Below, piece by piece: positions 27,509 through 37,691 of a DNA stretch of 64,000 nucleotides. Source of the DNA: Magnetovibrio sp. (lineage in GTDB: Bacteria; Pseudomonadota; Alphaproteobacteria; Rhodospirillales; Casp-alpha2). Both the position numbers and the translations under genes were made by a program. The stretch is taken from assembly GCA_002722175.1 (NCBI GenBank), contig PBKU01000057.1, forward strand, positions 1 through 64,000, read 5' to 3'. How positions within the stretch are numbered: the stretch's first letter is position 1; each line of letters opens with the position of its first letter. The notes beneath the pieces are model-generated. The model did not search any database and was not told the origin of the DNA. It saw nothing but the letters and a program-made list of their open reading frames with translations.

Positions 27509-28543
27509 TTAACTCTGGCTTGGCCTTTTTTCCAACGTCACATTGTCTAATGAATGAAGGTCGTTCGATAAAATAAGCTTTTGCAATATTTTTATATATG
27601 CTTGCCCACGTTGAGAATATTTTTTTAAACCGCTAACTAGGGCCATACCTGAAATTTCGGACCCCGACTTTCTTATAACAGACCGTGTTTTCCTAAAGCT
27701 ACGATACGCAGGGTGAGTGTTAAGATTTCTCATGTAGGCAGAAATTGATTTGGAGAGGCTCTCAAATCTTTTAACTTTGTGAGTTTTGCCAATATCACGA
27801 TTAAGTGGCACTACACCGCTATCGTTTTTCGTAGTCCATTGGCCAAACACCGCATTTGCTGAAGTAGCAAACCGTGATGTCCCCCATCCACTTTCTTCTG
27901 CTGCTTGCGCCAACGCTAGAGACGCAGGGATTATATCCACTCGCATTAATAGCGATGACAGATCATTTCGATCAACCTTAAAGCTTTCAGCTAAAACCGC
28001 TAACCACAATCGATCCTGAGCAAAAATATGTTCACCCATCCTCTTTCGCGCAATAATTTCCCAAAGGCGAGCACGATCTTCTTGTATTTTTTCATTTTCT
28101 TTAAGAATCAGTGGCAAAATTATCATAAGAAATAAATGTTTCCGAAATTTAGTATCAGTAATGTTTTTAAGGTCCCGTGGAAGTGAGGAAAAAAAAACTC
28201 GAGGTACTAACATTTTTTTTTCGGTAACCTGATCGAGTTGATATTCATATTTCTTGAATATCTTTTCAATGCCCCTCCATCCATGCACCCAAGCTGCACT
28301 TTCTGTTACACCAAGCGAATCAATCCAGAAGTTTCTGGGCTTCTTGGCTGAATAAAACATTACCTTTTGGTTCTGTTGAAGCAATACAGCACTTTGTAGG
28401 GGCCCAGAAGACACAAGTGACGTGGGATAAACGACCATGGCTACTCCACAGAAAAATATAAGGGCAACAAGAGTTGCTATAACCAAGCACTCGAATGCTC
28501 TCCACGTAGTTTGCCGTTGAACAGGCTTACGGGAAATTAACAA
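27509..28543 (-). CDS. Bax-like glucosaminidase (membrane-anchored)
   Basis: 344 aa with one N-terminal membrane segment (about 18-40), then a Bax/FlgJ-type glucosaminidase domain. The catalytic region is ALAQAAEESGWGTSRFA, with Glu216/Glu217 as acid candidates, followed by NAVFGQWT and SISAYMRNLNTHPAY. It probably trims peptidoglycan in the periplasm. It starts with TTG, supported by a strong GGAGGA eight bases upstream; the next ATG would remove the membrane anchor. Confidence 0.8.
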   Translation of the reverse strand: MLISRKPVQRQTTWRAFECLVIATLVALIFFCGVAMVVYPTSLVSSGPLQSAVLLQQNQKVMFYSAKKPRNFWIDSLGVTESAAWVHGWRGIEKIFKKYEYQLDQVTEKKMLVPRVFFSSLPRDLKNITDTKFRKHLFLMIILPLILKENEKIQEDRARLWEIIARKRMGEHIFAQDRLWLAVLAESFKVDRNDLSSLLMRVDIIPASLALAQAAEESGWGTSRFATSANAVFGQWTTKNDSGVVPLNRDIGKTHKVKRFESLSKSISAYMRNLNTHPAYRSFRKTRSVIRKSGSEISGMALVSGLKKYSQRGQAYIKILQKLILSNDLHSLDNVTLEKRPSQS

Positions 28544-28681
28544 TCGTGTAATCCTCCAACATCCAACCCAACCAATAAAATTAAATGGTTGATAGGCAAT
28601 AAAAATTACCGTTTTGGAGTTGGCCGGCGATAGAAAACTTAGTCTTTAAGTCACAATAAAACTGAACACGATAAAAAAAAC

Positions 28682-29227
28682 TTATTCATACGGCCGTACT
28701 TCACGAACCTCAGGAATATAATGTTGTAACATTCGCTCAATACCATGTTTAAGCGTGGCGGTCGAGCTAGGGCAACCAGAGCAAGCCCCCCTCATTTCCA
28801 GATATACAACGCCTTCATCAAATAACTTAAATACGATATCACCACCATCTTGCGCCACTGCTGGCCGCACACGAGTATCTATTAACTCTATAATTTGTCG
28901 GGTAATTTCATCACCCGACTCACTTGTCGCGTCGCCTACAACATCATTAATAATTGGGCGCCCAGATTGGTAATGACCCATGATTGCTCCTAGAATGCGC
29001 GGCTTTAGAATATCCCATTCAACATTTGAAGCTTTCGACACCGTAATAAAATCAGATCCCAAAAAAACCCTTTTAACACCTTCAATCAAAAACAGTGCCT
29101 CTGCGATTGGGGATTCACTGGAGGACCCAGGATTATCAAAATTAGCAGTGCCCGACGGCATAACTTGCCCGCCAGGTATAAATTTCAGCGTCGCTGGATT
29201 AGGTGTTGCTTCAGTCTGAATAAACAT
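28682..29227 (-). CDS. nfuA: NfuA-type iron-sulfur cluster carrier
   Basis: 181 aa with the N-terminal Nfu_N domain (FIQTEATPNPATLKFIPG) and a C-terminal NifU-like domain with the CxxC cluster site Cys149-Cys152 (GACSGCPSS). It transfers 4Fe-4S clusters to target enzymes. This domain order is typical of alphaproteobacterial Nfu. It follows trpS. Confidence 0.92.
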   Translation of the reverse strand: MFIQTEATPNPATLKFIPGGQVMPSGTANFDNPGSSSESPIAEALFLIEGVKRVFLGSDFITVSKASNVEWDILKPRILGAIMGHYQSGRPIINDVVGDATSESGDEITRQIIELIDTRVRPAVAQDGGDIVFKLFDEGVVYLEMRGACSGCPSSTATLKHGIERMLQHYIPEVREVRPYE

Positions 29228-29296
29228 TGTTTTGTCCTACTCATTAAAAAGGTCATACGAAATGAATAGCTTAAGTTGCAACACTATAAACTAATG

Positions 29297-30295
29297 TTAT
29301 TCTGACAAAAGTCCAACAATTTTCTTAATTTCCTGCATTGTTGGATAGGCCAGGGCGTTCGCACGCTCGGACCCAACACTGAGGATTCGGTCTAACTCTG
29401 CTGGGTCATTTAACAACCGAACCATTTCGGACTGAATAGGAGAGAGTACTGCTACCGCCAGATCTATAAGTTCTTCCTTAAACTTGGAAAACGGCAACCC
29501 ACCAAACCTCTCACAAACAATTTCAAGCTTGGTGTCTGAAAGTGCCGCGAAAATTGCCATTAAGTTTTGAGCTTCTGGCCGTCCCTCAAGACTTCTAACG
29601 TCATGGGGAAGTGGATTGGGATCAGTTTTCGCTTTACGAATTTTTTTAGAAATCAAGTCTGAATCATCAACCATCGTTACACGGGAAAGCTCTGAAGGAT
29701 CAGATTTCGACATCTTTGACATTCCATCCCGCAGCGACATTACCCTGGTAGCCTCCCCTAGAATTAGGGGTTCAACAATGGGGAAGAAGTCTATTCCAAA
29801 ATCACTGTTAAATTTCTGAGCGATATCTCGCGTTAATTCCAAATGCTGCTTTTGGTCAGCACCTACTGGAACTTGGGTTCCCTTATAGAGCAAGATGTCA
29901 GCTGCCATTAGGTTTGGATAAGCGAATAGGCCAACTGATGCATTTTCACGGTTTCGCCCGGCTTTTTCTTTAAATTGAGTCATGCGATTTAGCCAACCTA
30001 TGCGAGAAACACAGTTAAATATCCATGCAAGTTCTGCATGGCCGGAGACCCTACTTTGATTAAATATAATCTGCTTTTCTGAATCTATTCCGGATGCAAT
30101 CATTGCGGCCACAACTTCACGAGTATGTTGCCTAAGTTTATCGGGGGCTTGCCATACGGTTATGGCATGAAGATCCACGACACAAAAAATACAAAATTTG
30201 TCCTTTTGGAGCTGCACCCAATTGCGTATTGCCCCGAGATAATTTCCCAGATGCAAGTTACCTGTTGGTTGAATTCCAGAAAAAATTATGTCCAT
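29297..30295 (-). CDS. trpS: Tryptophanyl-tRNA synthetase
   Basis: 332-aa class I synthetase. The HIGH-type motif is PTGNLHLGN (10-18) and the KMSKS loop is at residues 194-198. Length is normal for bacterial TrpRS. It follows murJ and glnD on the minus strand, an order common in Rhodospirillales-type genomes. Confidence 0.95.
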   Translation of the reverse strand: MDIIFSGIQPTGNLHLGNYLGAIRNWVQLQKDKFCIFCVVDLHAITVWQAPDKLRQHTREVVAAMIASGIDSEKQIIFNQSRVSGHAELAWIFNCVSRIGWLNRMTQFKEKAGRNRENASVGLFAYPNLMAADILLYKGTQVPVGADQKQHLELTRDIAQKFNSDFGIDFFPIVEPLILGEATRVMSLRDGMSKMSKSDPSELSRVTMVDDSDLISKKIRKAKTDPNPLPHDVRSLEGRPEAQNLMAIFAALSDTKLEIVCERFGGLPFSKFKEELIDLAVAVLSPIQSEMVRLLNDPAELDRILSVGSERANALAYPTMQEIKKIVGLLSE

Positions 30296-30371
30296 TTCAT
30301 TAATACCAGATATCCCACGGTGTAATATTACCTAGGGGCTTCAAATTAAATGTTTTTTAGGCACCTGAACT

Positions 30372-31919
30372 TTAATTATGATCACGCATCATTACTTTGA
30401 TTTCAGCAAAACGCATTACCCCTAACAGTTGGGCTGTCAAGACAAAGGTTATCAAACCAATAACCACCAACATTAACAAGGCCAAAAACCTACTTAGTTC
30501 GCCACCAGAAAACAACGCAGGGTTGTAAAACATCACCAACCACAAACCTATTCCCATAATGGTCGCTGACAAAATAATTTTAGAAATCCGTGCGAAAAGC
30601 CCAAAGCTCACTTTTAGATGGCCTCTTTTTATAAGAATACCTGCTAAGAAAATAGCATTAACCCATGAAGCCACCGCAGTTGCCATTGCTATACCAACAT
30701 GCAGAAAAGGTCCCATTAATAAGAGATTTAACAACAAGTTCAGACCAACACAAAAAATAGATATTTTTACAGGGGTCAAGGTATCTTCACGTGAAAAAAA
30801 TCCCGGTGTTAAGCTCTTTATCAAGATATAGGCTGGAAGTCCAAGAGCATAAATTGCCACGGCATTTGCTGTAGCTGCACTCGAAATAGCATCAAATTCT
30901 TGGCGCTCAAATAAAGTTTGAATGATCGGTCCGGCAATAATGGCCAGTGCAGTTGCAGCCGGCAATATAAAAAACAAAGACAGCTCAATTGCTTTCTGTT
31001 GGCTAATTACTGCTCTTGCAGAATCGCCCGACTTTATCTGTCGCGTAAGTAATGGGAGGAGTGCAGTTCCGACAGCCACACCAACAATCCCCAAAGGAAG
31101 TTGGATTACGCGGTCTGCGTAAAAAAGATATGAAATAGACCCCTCTGGCAAAAAAGAAGCGATAATTGTATCAATAACCAAATTAATTTGATATATCCCT
31201 GCCCCGACAGCAACCGGCATCATGCGACGAATCAATGTTAAGGTATTTGACGTAAAGCGCGGAAAAATAAAGTGTAAAATAAATCCCGCTCTAAAAACTG
31301 CCCAAATAATCCAACAAAGCTGAATAACACCAGCTATTGCAATACCCCATGACAGCGCATGTGCGGGGCTCTCAACATACGGGGCAAGCCAAATTACAGA
31401 CCCTATAAGGCAAAGATTTAGAAAAATTGGTGTTGCCGCAGCGGCAGAAAAGCGCCCTAAGGAATTAAGAACTCCTGAAAAAAGCGACACTAATGATATA
31501 AATAACACATAGGGAAAAGTTACTCTTGTCAAAAAAATGGCAAGTTGAACTTTATCTGGATTTTCGAAAAAGCCGGGTGCCACACCAAGTATCAAATATG
31601 GCATAAAAAGCTCAACGATTATGACAAATACAAGTAAAAACCACAATAGAATTGCAAATGCTTCATCGATAAAACGCTGAGCAGATTCATGGCCACCTTT
31701 TTCTAATTTACCCACAAAAATAGGGATGAAGGCTGCTGAAAACGCCCCTTCGGCAAAAAGTCTTCTGAATAAATTTGGAAGCTTAAAAGCAACAAAAAAG
31801 ATATCTGCCCACAAACCAGCGCCAAGTGAAGCGGCAACTAAAATATCGCGGCAGAACCCCAAAACCCGGCTAATACCAGTAAAACATCCAACAGTGATCG
31901 TCGCTCGCAACAAATTCAT
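30372..31919 (-). CDS. murJ: Lipid II flippase MurJ
   Basis: 515-aa polytopic membrane protein of the MVF/MurJ family with about 14 hydrophobic segments. The N-terminal SRVLGFCRDILVAASLGAG and LPNLFRRLFAEGAFSAAFIP are family hallmarks. It moves lipid II across the inner membrane for peptidoglycan synthesis. Confidence 0.94.
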   Translation of the reverse strand: MNLLRATITVGCFTGISRVLGFCRDILVAASLGAGLWADIFFVAFKLPNLFRRLFAEGAFSAAFIPIFVGKLEKGGHESAQRFIDEAFAILLWFLLVFVIIVELFMPYLILGVAPGFFENPDKVQLAIFLTRVTFPYVLFISLVSLFSGVLNSLGRFSAAAATPIFLNLCLIGSVIWLAPYVESPAHALSWGIAIAGVIQLCWIIWAVFRAGFILHFIFPRFTSNTLTLIRRMMPVAVGAGIYQINLVIDTIIASFLPEGSISYLFYADRVIQLPLGIVGVAVGTALLPLLTRQIKSGDSARAVISQQKAIELSLFFILPAATALAIIAGPIIQTLFERQEFDAISSAATANAVAIYALGLPAYILIKSLTPGFFSREDTLTPVKISIFCVGLNLLLNLLLMGPFLHVGIAMATAVASWVNAIFLAGILIKRGHLKVSFGLFARISKIILSATIMGIGLWLVMFYNPALFSGGELSRFLALLMLVVIGLITFVLTAQLLGVMRFAEIKVMMRDHN

Positions 31920-31971
31920 CGCGGTCTAGCGTTATTATATTTTTTTTGGGAGATCTTGTGGCTAAATGGCT

Positions 31972-34749
31972 TCATTGGTCTATTGCATTAGAGGAACCCT
32001 GCTCCGATCCGGGTAAAAGTTTGTTAAGTAACGTTTTTCGGATAAACTCATGTTTAGAACTACTGTCAATTTTTAAACCAAAAACATCTTTGACGTAAAA
32101 TACGTCGACAATACGCTCGCCATACGTCGAAATATGGGCGCTAGAAATTTGAGCCCCCGCTTCAGATAAGCCTTCAGCAACATCTTGGAGAAAGCCTGGC
32201 CGATCGGAACCATTAATCTCGATAACGGTATGACTGTTGCTAGCCTCATTATCAATTAACACCCTATGAGACACGTCAAAAATATTTGACCTACCGCTAT
32301 CACCTTTCTCTTTAATTATAGTTAATTGCTCTACTAACCCTCGCCTAATCTTTTTACAAAGAGTTGATAACCTCTCTTTTTCAGCATATACACTTGCATT
32401 AAAGTCACGAACCCAAAAGGTGTCCAATGCCATACCGTTTGATAGCGTTACAACCTTAGCATCCACAACCGACGCACCTGCAGATGTTATTCCACCAACA
32501 ATTCGTGCAAACAGTCCAGAGTGATCAGCTGTATAAATAATTATCTCGGTCACACCCCTGTCTTCCAAATTTCTTGCCTCTATAGTCAACTTTTCCCTAC
32601 TTAAATCTGCTTTTCTCATCAAATTAGCATGGCGATATAGTGTGTCGAGATCAAAACTCAGCCAATAGCTGTCTCCCCCTATGAACATGTGGGTATTAAT
32701 TTCTTTTTGTCTCCATTTTTGCGAATTGTTTTTTAGCCGAAAGCTTAGTTCAGTTTTAATTTTCTCTATTTGCCGAAACCGTCCTGCAGCGGATACGGTG
32801 CCAGTAAGAATTTGTTGCGTTTTCCCAAAAAGCTCACGCAAAAGTGCGGCCTTCCAAGAATTCCAAACCGTTGGGCCCACGGCACGAATATCCGCTACTG
32901 TAAGAACCAACAACAAACGTAATCGTTCAGAGGTTTGTACGAGCCTAGCAAAGTCCTCAATTGTTTTTGGATCATTAATATCTCTTTTAAATGCTGTTTC
33001 GCTCATACGAAGGTGGTTAAGTACTAACCAGGACACTGTGTCAGTTTCCCAATCATTAAATCCAAAGCGAGGGCAAAGCTTCATTGCAATCTTTGCGCCT
33101 AGCTTTGAATGGTCGCCCTTAAGACCCTTTGCAATATCATGTAATAAAACAGCCACAAAAAGCACTCGTCTGGATTGAACTTCTTTTATAATTTCAGTAG
33201 ATAGCGGGAGTTCTTTTGCTAAAATATTGTTTTCAATATCTGAAAGTGCGCCTATTGCTCTAATTGTGTGCTCATCAACAGTATATATATGGTACATATC
33301 ATACTGCATTTGAGCCACAATCTTCCCAAATTCTGGAATAAAAGCACCTAAAACGCGTGTTTCATTCAGCCGCATTAAGACGTTGCCTGGCTGAGGTCCC
33401 AACAAAATATTTATAAAAATGTCATTATAGTGCCTATTATTTCGAAATTCTTCATTTATAATATTTAGATTTTGAGAAACTAATCTCAGTGCTGAAGGGT
33501 GTACATCGTACCCCCACTCCTGCGCCTCACTAAACAATGTTAAAATTCGGTGCGGCTCTTTATCAAAAGGGTTATCTTCTTCAAAACCAAGGCGATTTCC
33601 ATCAGTTTTAAAACCTGCTTTTATTTTTTTATTCGTACTTAACGTTGTGAATTTACGAAAATAAGATCTTGGACGAGTTTTTTTTTGGTTTTCTTCAAGA
33701 ATTGCACACAGAACTCTCGTTAAATTTCCAACATCTTTGACAGTTAAGAAATAGTCCTTCATAAAACGTTCAACACCCTTGATCCCTTGTTCGCCAACAT
33801 AACCCATTCGTTCTCCAATGACCGACTGAACATCAAACGTTAGCCGCTCTTCTGGTCGACCGGCGATATAGTGAAGGTGGAAGCGCACGGTCCATAAAAA
33901 ATTTTCTGATTTACAAAATGTTTCTATATCACTTTTGGTCAGAACCTCTATTGGGCTTAGCTCATTTATATTGTTAATCCTATAAAGATATTTCACGATC
34001 CAGAACAGCGTGTGTAGATCTCTAAGGCCACCCTTTCCTACTTTCACATTAGGCTCTAAAACGTACCGACTATCGCCCATTCTTTTATGGCGGCTATCAC
34101 GTTCAACTAACTTGGCCTTAACAAACTCAGGCCCAGTACTTGCGATTAATTTAGTGAGAAATTTTTTGCGAAATTCAATATAGAGTTTCCGGTCCCCAGT
34201 AAGCCATCGTGATTCGAGTAAATTAGTTCTAATTGTGAAGTCTTCCCTGGACAGACGAAGCGCATCATCAATGGAGCGGGTTGCATGTCCAACCTTAAGA
34301 CCTAAATCCCAAAGTGAGTATAGCATAAACTCGATAATTTGCTCTGAGTGAGCTGTAAGTTTGTAGGGCAAAAGAAACATCAAATCAACATCCGAGAATG
34401 GGGCTAATGTTTGTCGACCGTAGCCGCCTGTAGTCAAAATGCTTAAATGCTCCCCCGCGGTGGGATTGCTCATTGGATAAACGTGAAAAACAGCAAATTC
34501 ATAAAGCGTTCTAATAATCTGATCTATTAAGAAAGATTGTGTATTAGCCGCCTCAACGCCACTCCATCTTCCTTTAAGGAATCTTTGCCGAATTTCGGTT
34601 CGTCCTCCCAAAATCGCGTTGCTTAATGATAATATTACTTTCTTTTGTAATTCTGATTTTAGGTTACATTTAGAAACATGCGACTTAAGTTCAACAATCA
34701 AGGATTTGCGATTGATTACTCTTCGGGGAAATTCAATGTTTTGCATCAT
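31972..34749 (-). CDS. glnD: PII uridylyltransferase/uridylyl-removing enzyme GlnD
   Basis: 925-aa bifunctional nitrogen sensor that uridylylates and deuridylylates PII. In order: nucleotidyltransferase domain (TTGGYGRQTLAPFSDVDLMF, about 106-126), central region, HD domain (LLHDIAKGLKGDHS, about 536), and two ACT domains (about 740 and 850). Full length. It lies between mutS and murJ. Confidence 0.95.
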   Translation of the reverse strand: MMQNIEFPRRVINRKSLIVELKSHVSKCNLKSELQKKVILSLSNAILGGRTEIRQRFLKGRWSGVEAANTQSFLIDQIIRTLYEFAVFHVYPMSNPTAGEHLSILTTGGYGRQTLAPFSDVDLMFLLPYKLTAHSEQIIEFMLYSLWDLGLKVGHATRSIDDALRLSREDFTIRTNLLESRWLTGDRKLYIEFRKKFLTKLIASTGPEFVKAKLVERDSRHKRMGDSRYVLEPNVKVGKGGLRDLHTLFWIVKYLYRINNINELSPIEVLTKSDIETFCKSENFLWTVRFHLHYIAGRPEERLTFDVQSVIGERMGYVGEQGIKGVERFMKDYFLTVKDVGNLTRVLCAILEENQKKTRPRSYFRKFTTLSTNKKIKAGFKTDGNRLGFEEDNPFDKEPHRILTLFSEAQEWGYDVHPSALRLVSQNLNIINEEFRNNRHYNDIFINILLGPQPGNVLMRLNETRVLGAFIPEFGKIVAQMQYDMYHIYTVDEHTIRAIGALSDIENNILAKELPLSTEIIKEVQSRRVLFVAVLLHDIAKGLKGDHSKLGAKIAMKLCPRFGFNDWETDTVSWLVLNHLRMSETAFKRDINDPKTIEDFARLVQTSERLRLLLVLTVADIRAVGPTVWNSWKAALLRELFGKTQQILTGTVSAAGRFRQIEKIKTELSFRLKNNSQKWRQKEINTHMFIGGDSYWLSFDLDTLYRHANLMRKADLSREKLTIEARNLEDRGVTEIIIYTADHSGLFARIVGGITSAGASVVDAKVVTLSNGMALDTFWVRDFNASVYAEKERLSTLCKKIRRGLVEQLTIIKEKGDSGRSNIFDVSHRVLIDNEASNSHTVIEINGSDRPGFLQDVAEGLSEAGAQISSAHISTYGERIVDVFYVKDVFGLKIDSSSKHEFIRKTLLNKLLPGSEQGSSNAIDQ

Positions 34750-34983
34750 AACTATTCTAGGAATTTATTAAACCGAAACAGATAAACTGCACTTACTAGA
34801 AGCAGCAGGCTTTCGATCCGACCGGGTCTTTGCTTCGCAACAAGATTGTATTTCTTAAATACGCAGCCATTTCTATTAAATTTTAGCTGACTTTGTCCAG
34901 TACATCTAATATTAAAAAATTAGGATAAATACATTTTATGTTAGACAGTCCAAATTTCTGATCTTAATCGGGAACGTTTGGTT

Positions 34984-37680
34984 TCATGATTTAGTCATTT
35001 TCCACAGCTCATATATAAGTTCAAGTGATTCAAGCGGGGTCAATTGGTCAGGATCAATATTACGAAGCTTTTCTTCTAAAGGAGATAGTTTGTTGCTGGC
35101 AGGGGTCAAAACCTTATCTTCAAATAAGGGTAGCTTGTCGGCAAACAACCTGGCCGGTCTTCCTTCCCGACTATTTTCTAGCTCTAGTAATAGCGCCTCT
35201 GCCCGATCAGTTGCTTTTTTAGGTAGACCAGCCAGCCGGGCAACGTGTATGCCATAAGATCGGTCTGCCATTCCAGGGGTAACTTCATGCAAGAATACAA
35301 CATCCCCATTCCATTCCCTAACCTTCATTGTTTGGCCCAAAAGACAATCTATTTGATTTACTAAGGTTGCCAGTTCATGAAAATGAGTAGCAAAAATAGC
35401 TCTACTCTTGTTTACGTTACATAAATGTTCAATAACAGCCCACGCAATTGATAATCCATCGTAAGTAGCCGTACCTCGTCCAATTTCATCGAGGATAACG
35501 AACGACCGTGGCCCCGCATTGTGCAAAATGCTTGCTGTTTCAACCATTTCAACCATAAAAGTGGAGCGCCCATGAGCTATGTCATCTGATGCACCAACTC
35601 GCGAAAACAAGTGATCGACTGCGCCAATGCGCACTTCACGTGCCGGAACAAACGACCCCATTTGAGCCAATACGATAATTAGGGCGTTTTGTCGCAAAAA
35701 TGTGCTTTTCCCTGCCATATTTGGTCCTGTAAGCAGCCAAACACGACCTTTGCTGTCCAACTTACTTGCATTAAGTTCACAGTCATTTTCTACAAATTTC
35801 TGGCTCCCGCTTTTACGTAACAACTTATCGACTACCGGGTGGCGACCACCTTTTATAAGCAAATCACAATCTTCAGTTATAGTTGGATAAACATAATCCA
35901 ATTCCGTTGCTAAAAAAGCCAAGCTAGACGCAACATCAATGCATGCTAGTGCTCTAGATGCTTGAGAAATTGAATGTTTTTGGGAAAGCACTTTTTCGAC
36001 CAGGTAAGCATATATTTTTAATTCAAAGTTTAAGGCATCTTCACGGGCCTGGGCAATTTGAGTTTCGAATCCGGTAAGCTCAACGGTCGTGTAGCGAACA
36101 GTATTAGTCATTGTTTGCCGATGAATAAACATAGAGTTTTGTTGGATAGAACGCTGCTCTGCCTGCTTAGAGGATACTTCAACAAAAAAACCTAAAATAT
36201 TGTTATGCTTGATTTTTAGTGTCTTAATACCCGTCTGCTTCGAATACCTGCTCTCGAGTTCAGCAACTAATTGGTGGCTTTCGTCACGATAATTAATTGT
36301 TTTGTCAAGTTTATTGCAAAAACCTGGAGCTATAAAGCCCCCCTCTCGAGCTAAAATTGGTAAATCGTTGGAAAGAGCTTTTGTTAATTCATCAATAAGA
36401 TAATGATGACTGCCCAGTTCATAAATCCTAGTCTTGATTTCTGATGGCAAACCAAGATCTGAGCTGCCAGATAAGAGAATTTTACTTTGTTCTGCCATCG
36501 ATAAACCGTCCCTTATAGCTGATAGGTCTCTAGGGCCACCCCTATCAAGAGCTATACGTGAAAGTGCACGCTGGATATCTGGGCATTTTTTAAGAAAATC
36601 TCTTATTTTATCGCGAACATTGTCCGCTTTAACAAAAAAATCAACTGCCTGTAGTCGAGTTTTTATCTTTTCAGTGTTAGTCAGTGGCGATGCCAACCTA
36701 GACGCAAGCAAACGGGACCCGGCTCCAGTTATAGTATGGTCAATAGTCGATAGGACGCTTCCCTCCTTATCCCCAGACAACGTTGCTGTCAATTCAAGGT
36801 TTCTGCGGGTTGCTGAATCCATCTTTAAGATATGTCCATCAGTTAAGGGCCGCAAAACGGAAATATGTGGTAACCCTCCCCTTTGTGTTAACTCTATGTA
36901 ATTTATCACAGAACCGGCGGCCGCTATCTCCGCACGCGAAAAATTCCCAAACGCTTCTAATGTTTTTACTTTGTATAGATTGCACAAACGTTCTTCACTA
37001 TTGCGACTGTCAAAATTGTTTGGTTCCAGAATAGTGATTGCAGCCTTTATGCGGTCTTGTTGGATGAGTGAAGTTTGTTCCAAGGTTTTCTGGTCGATTA
37101 ATAGCTCCCCCGGTTCTAAACGAGCAAAAACAGCCAAAAGCTCATCCTTTTTAACTGGTTGGGAAAAAAAGTCCCCTGTTGAAACATCTATCCAAGCAAG
37201 ACCTAGTTTAGCGTTAATAGCAGCTAAAGCAGCCAGATAATTGTTACGGCGTGAATCTAAAAGTGCTTCTTCTGTTATAGTTCCAGGGGTTATAACGCGC
37301 ACAACATTGCGCTTCACGATTTTTTTGGCTCCATGCCGTTTTTTGGCCTCCGCGGGATCCTCAAGTTGTTCACAAATCGCTACCCGGAAATCCTTTTTTA
37401 CAAGTTTATTCAGATAACTTTCGTGACTGTGAACAGGAACACCGCACATCGCAACATCAGATCCAAGGTGCTGGCCGCGCTTTGTAAGCGCAATATCCAG
37501 AGCGGCTGACGCTATAACCGCATCATCAAAAAATAATTCATAAAAATCCCCCATACGATAAAATAAAAGGTGGTCTAGATGTTCTTTCTTTATCTCAAGA
37601 TACTGAGCCATCATCGGCGTTACGGTCATATTTTTTGTTTTAGGATCACTTTCTTTTTCAGGGGTGGGCTTCACTTGCAT
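34984..37680 (-). CDS. mutS: DNA mismatch repair protein MutS
   Basis: 898-aa MutS. The N-terminal mismatch-binding motif (YRMGDFYELFFDDA) includes the conserved Phe-x-Glu. The ATPase Walker A (TGPNMAGKSTFLRQ) is near residue 650, followed by FVILDEIGRGTATYDG and FATHFHELA. Full length. A 234-bp spacer separates it from glnD; I see no RNA gene or terminator there beyond a weak hairpin. Confidence 0.96.
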   Translation of the reverse strand: MQVKPTPEKESDPKTKNMTVTPMMAQYLEIKKEHLDHLLFYRMGDFYELFFDDAVIASAALDIALTKRGQHLGSDVAMCGVPVHSHESYLNKLVKKDFRVAICEQLEDPAEAKKRHGAKKIVKRNVVRVITPGTITEEALLDSRRNNYLAALAAINAKLGLAWIDVSTGDFFSQPVKKDELLAVFARLEPGELLIDQKTLEQTSLIQQDRIKAAITILEPNNFDSRNSEERLCNLYKVKTLEAFGNFSRAEIAAAGSVINYIELTQRGGLPHISVLRPLTDGHILKMDSATRRNLELTATLSGDKEGSVLSTIDHTITGAGSRLLASRLASPLTNTEKIKTRLQAVDFFVKADNVRDKIRDFLKKCPDIQRALSRIALDRGGPRDLSAIRDGLSMAEQSKILLSGSSDLGLPSEIKTRIYELGSHHYLIDELTKALSNDLPILAREGGFIAPGFCNKLDKTINYRDESHQLVAELESRYSKQTGIKTLKIKHNNILGFFVEVSSKQAEQRSIQQNSMFIHRQTMTNTVRYTTVELTGFETQIAQAREDALNFELKIYAYLVEKVLSQKHSISQASRALACIDVASSLAFLATELDYVYPTITEDCDLLIKGGRHPVVDKLLRKSGSQKFVENDCELNASKLDSKGRVWLLTGPNMAGKSTFLRQNALIIVLAQMGSFVPAREVRIGAVDHLFSRVGASDDIAHGRSTFMVEMVETASILHNAGPRSFVILDEIGRGTATYDGLSIAWAVIEHLCNVNKSRAIFATHFHELATLVNQIDCLLGQTMKVREWNGDVVFLHEVTPGMADRSYGIHVARLAGLPKKATDRAEALLLELENSREGRPARLFADKLPLFEDKVLTPASNKLSPLEEKLRNIDPDQLTPLESLELIYELWKMTKS

Positions 37681-37691
37681 TACTAACGGCC

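Noticed and set aside
34799-34836. Hairpin GAAGCA...TGCTTC between glnD and mutS as a terminator
   Set aside because: Only 6 bp with a 26-nt loop, no U-run on either strand, and 150 bp from the mutS stop.
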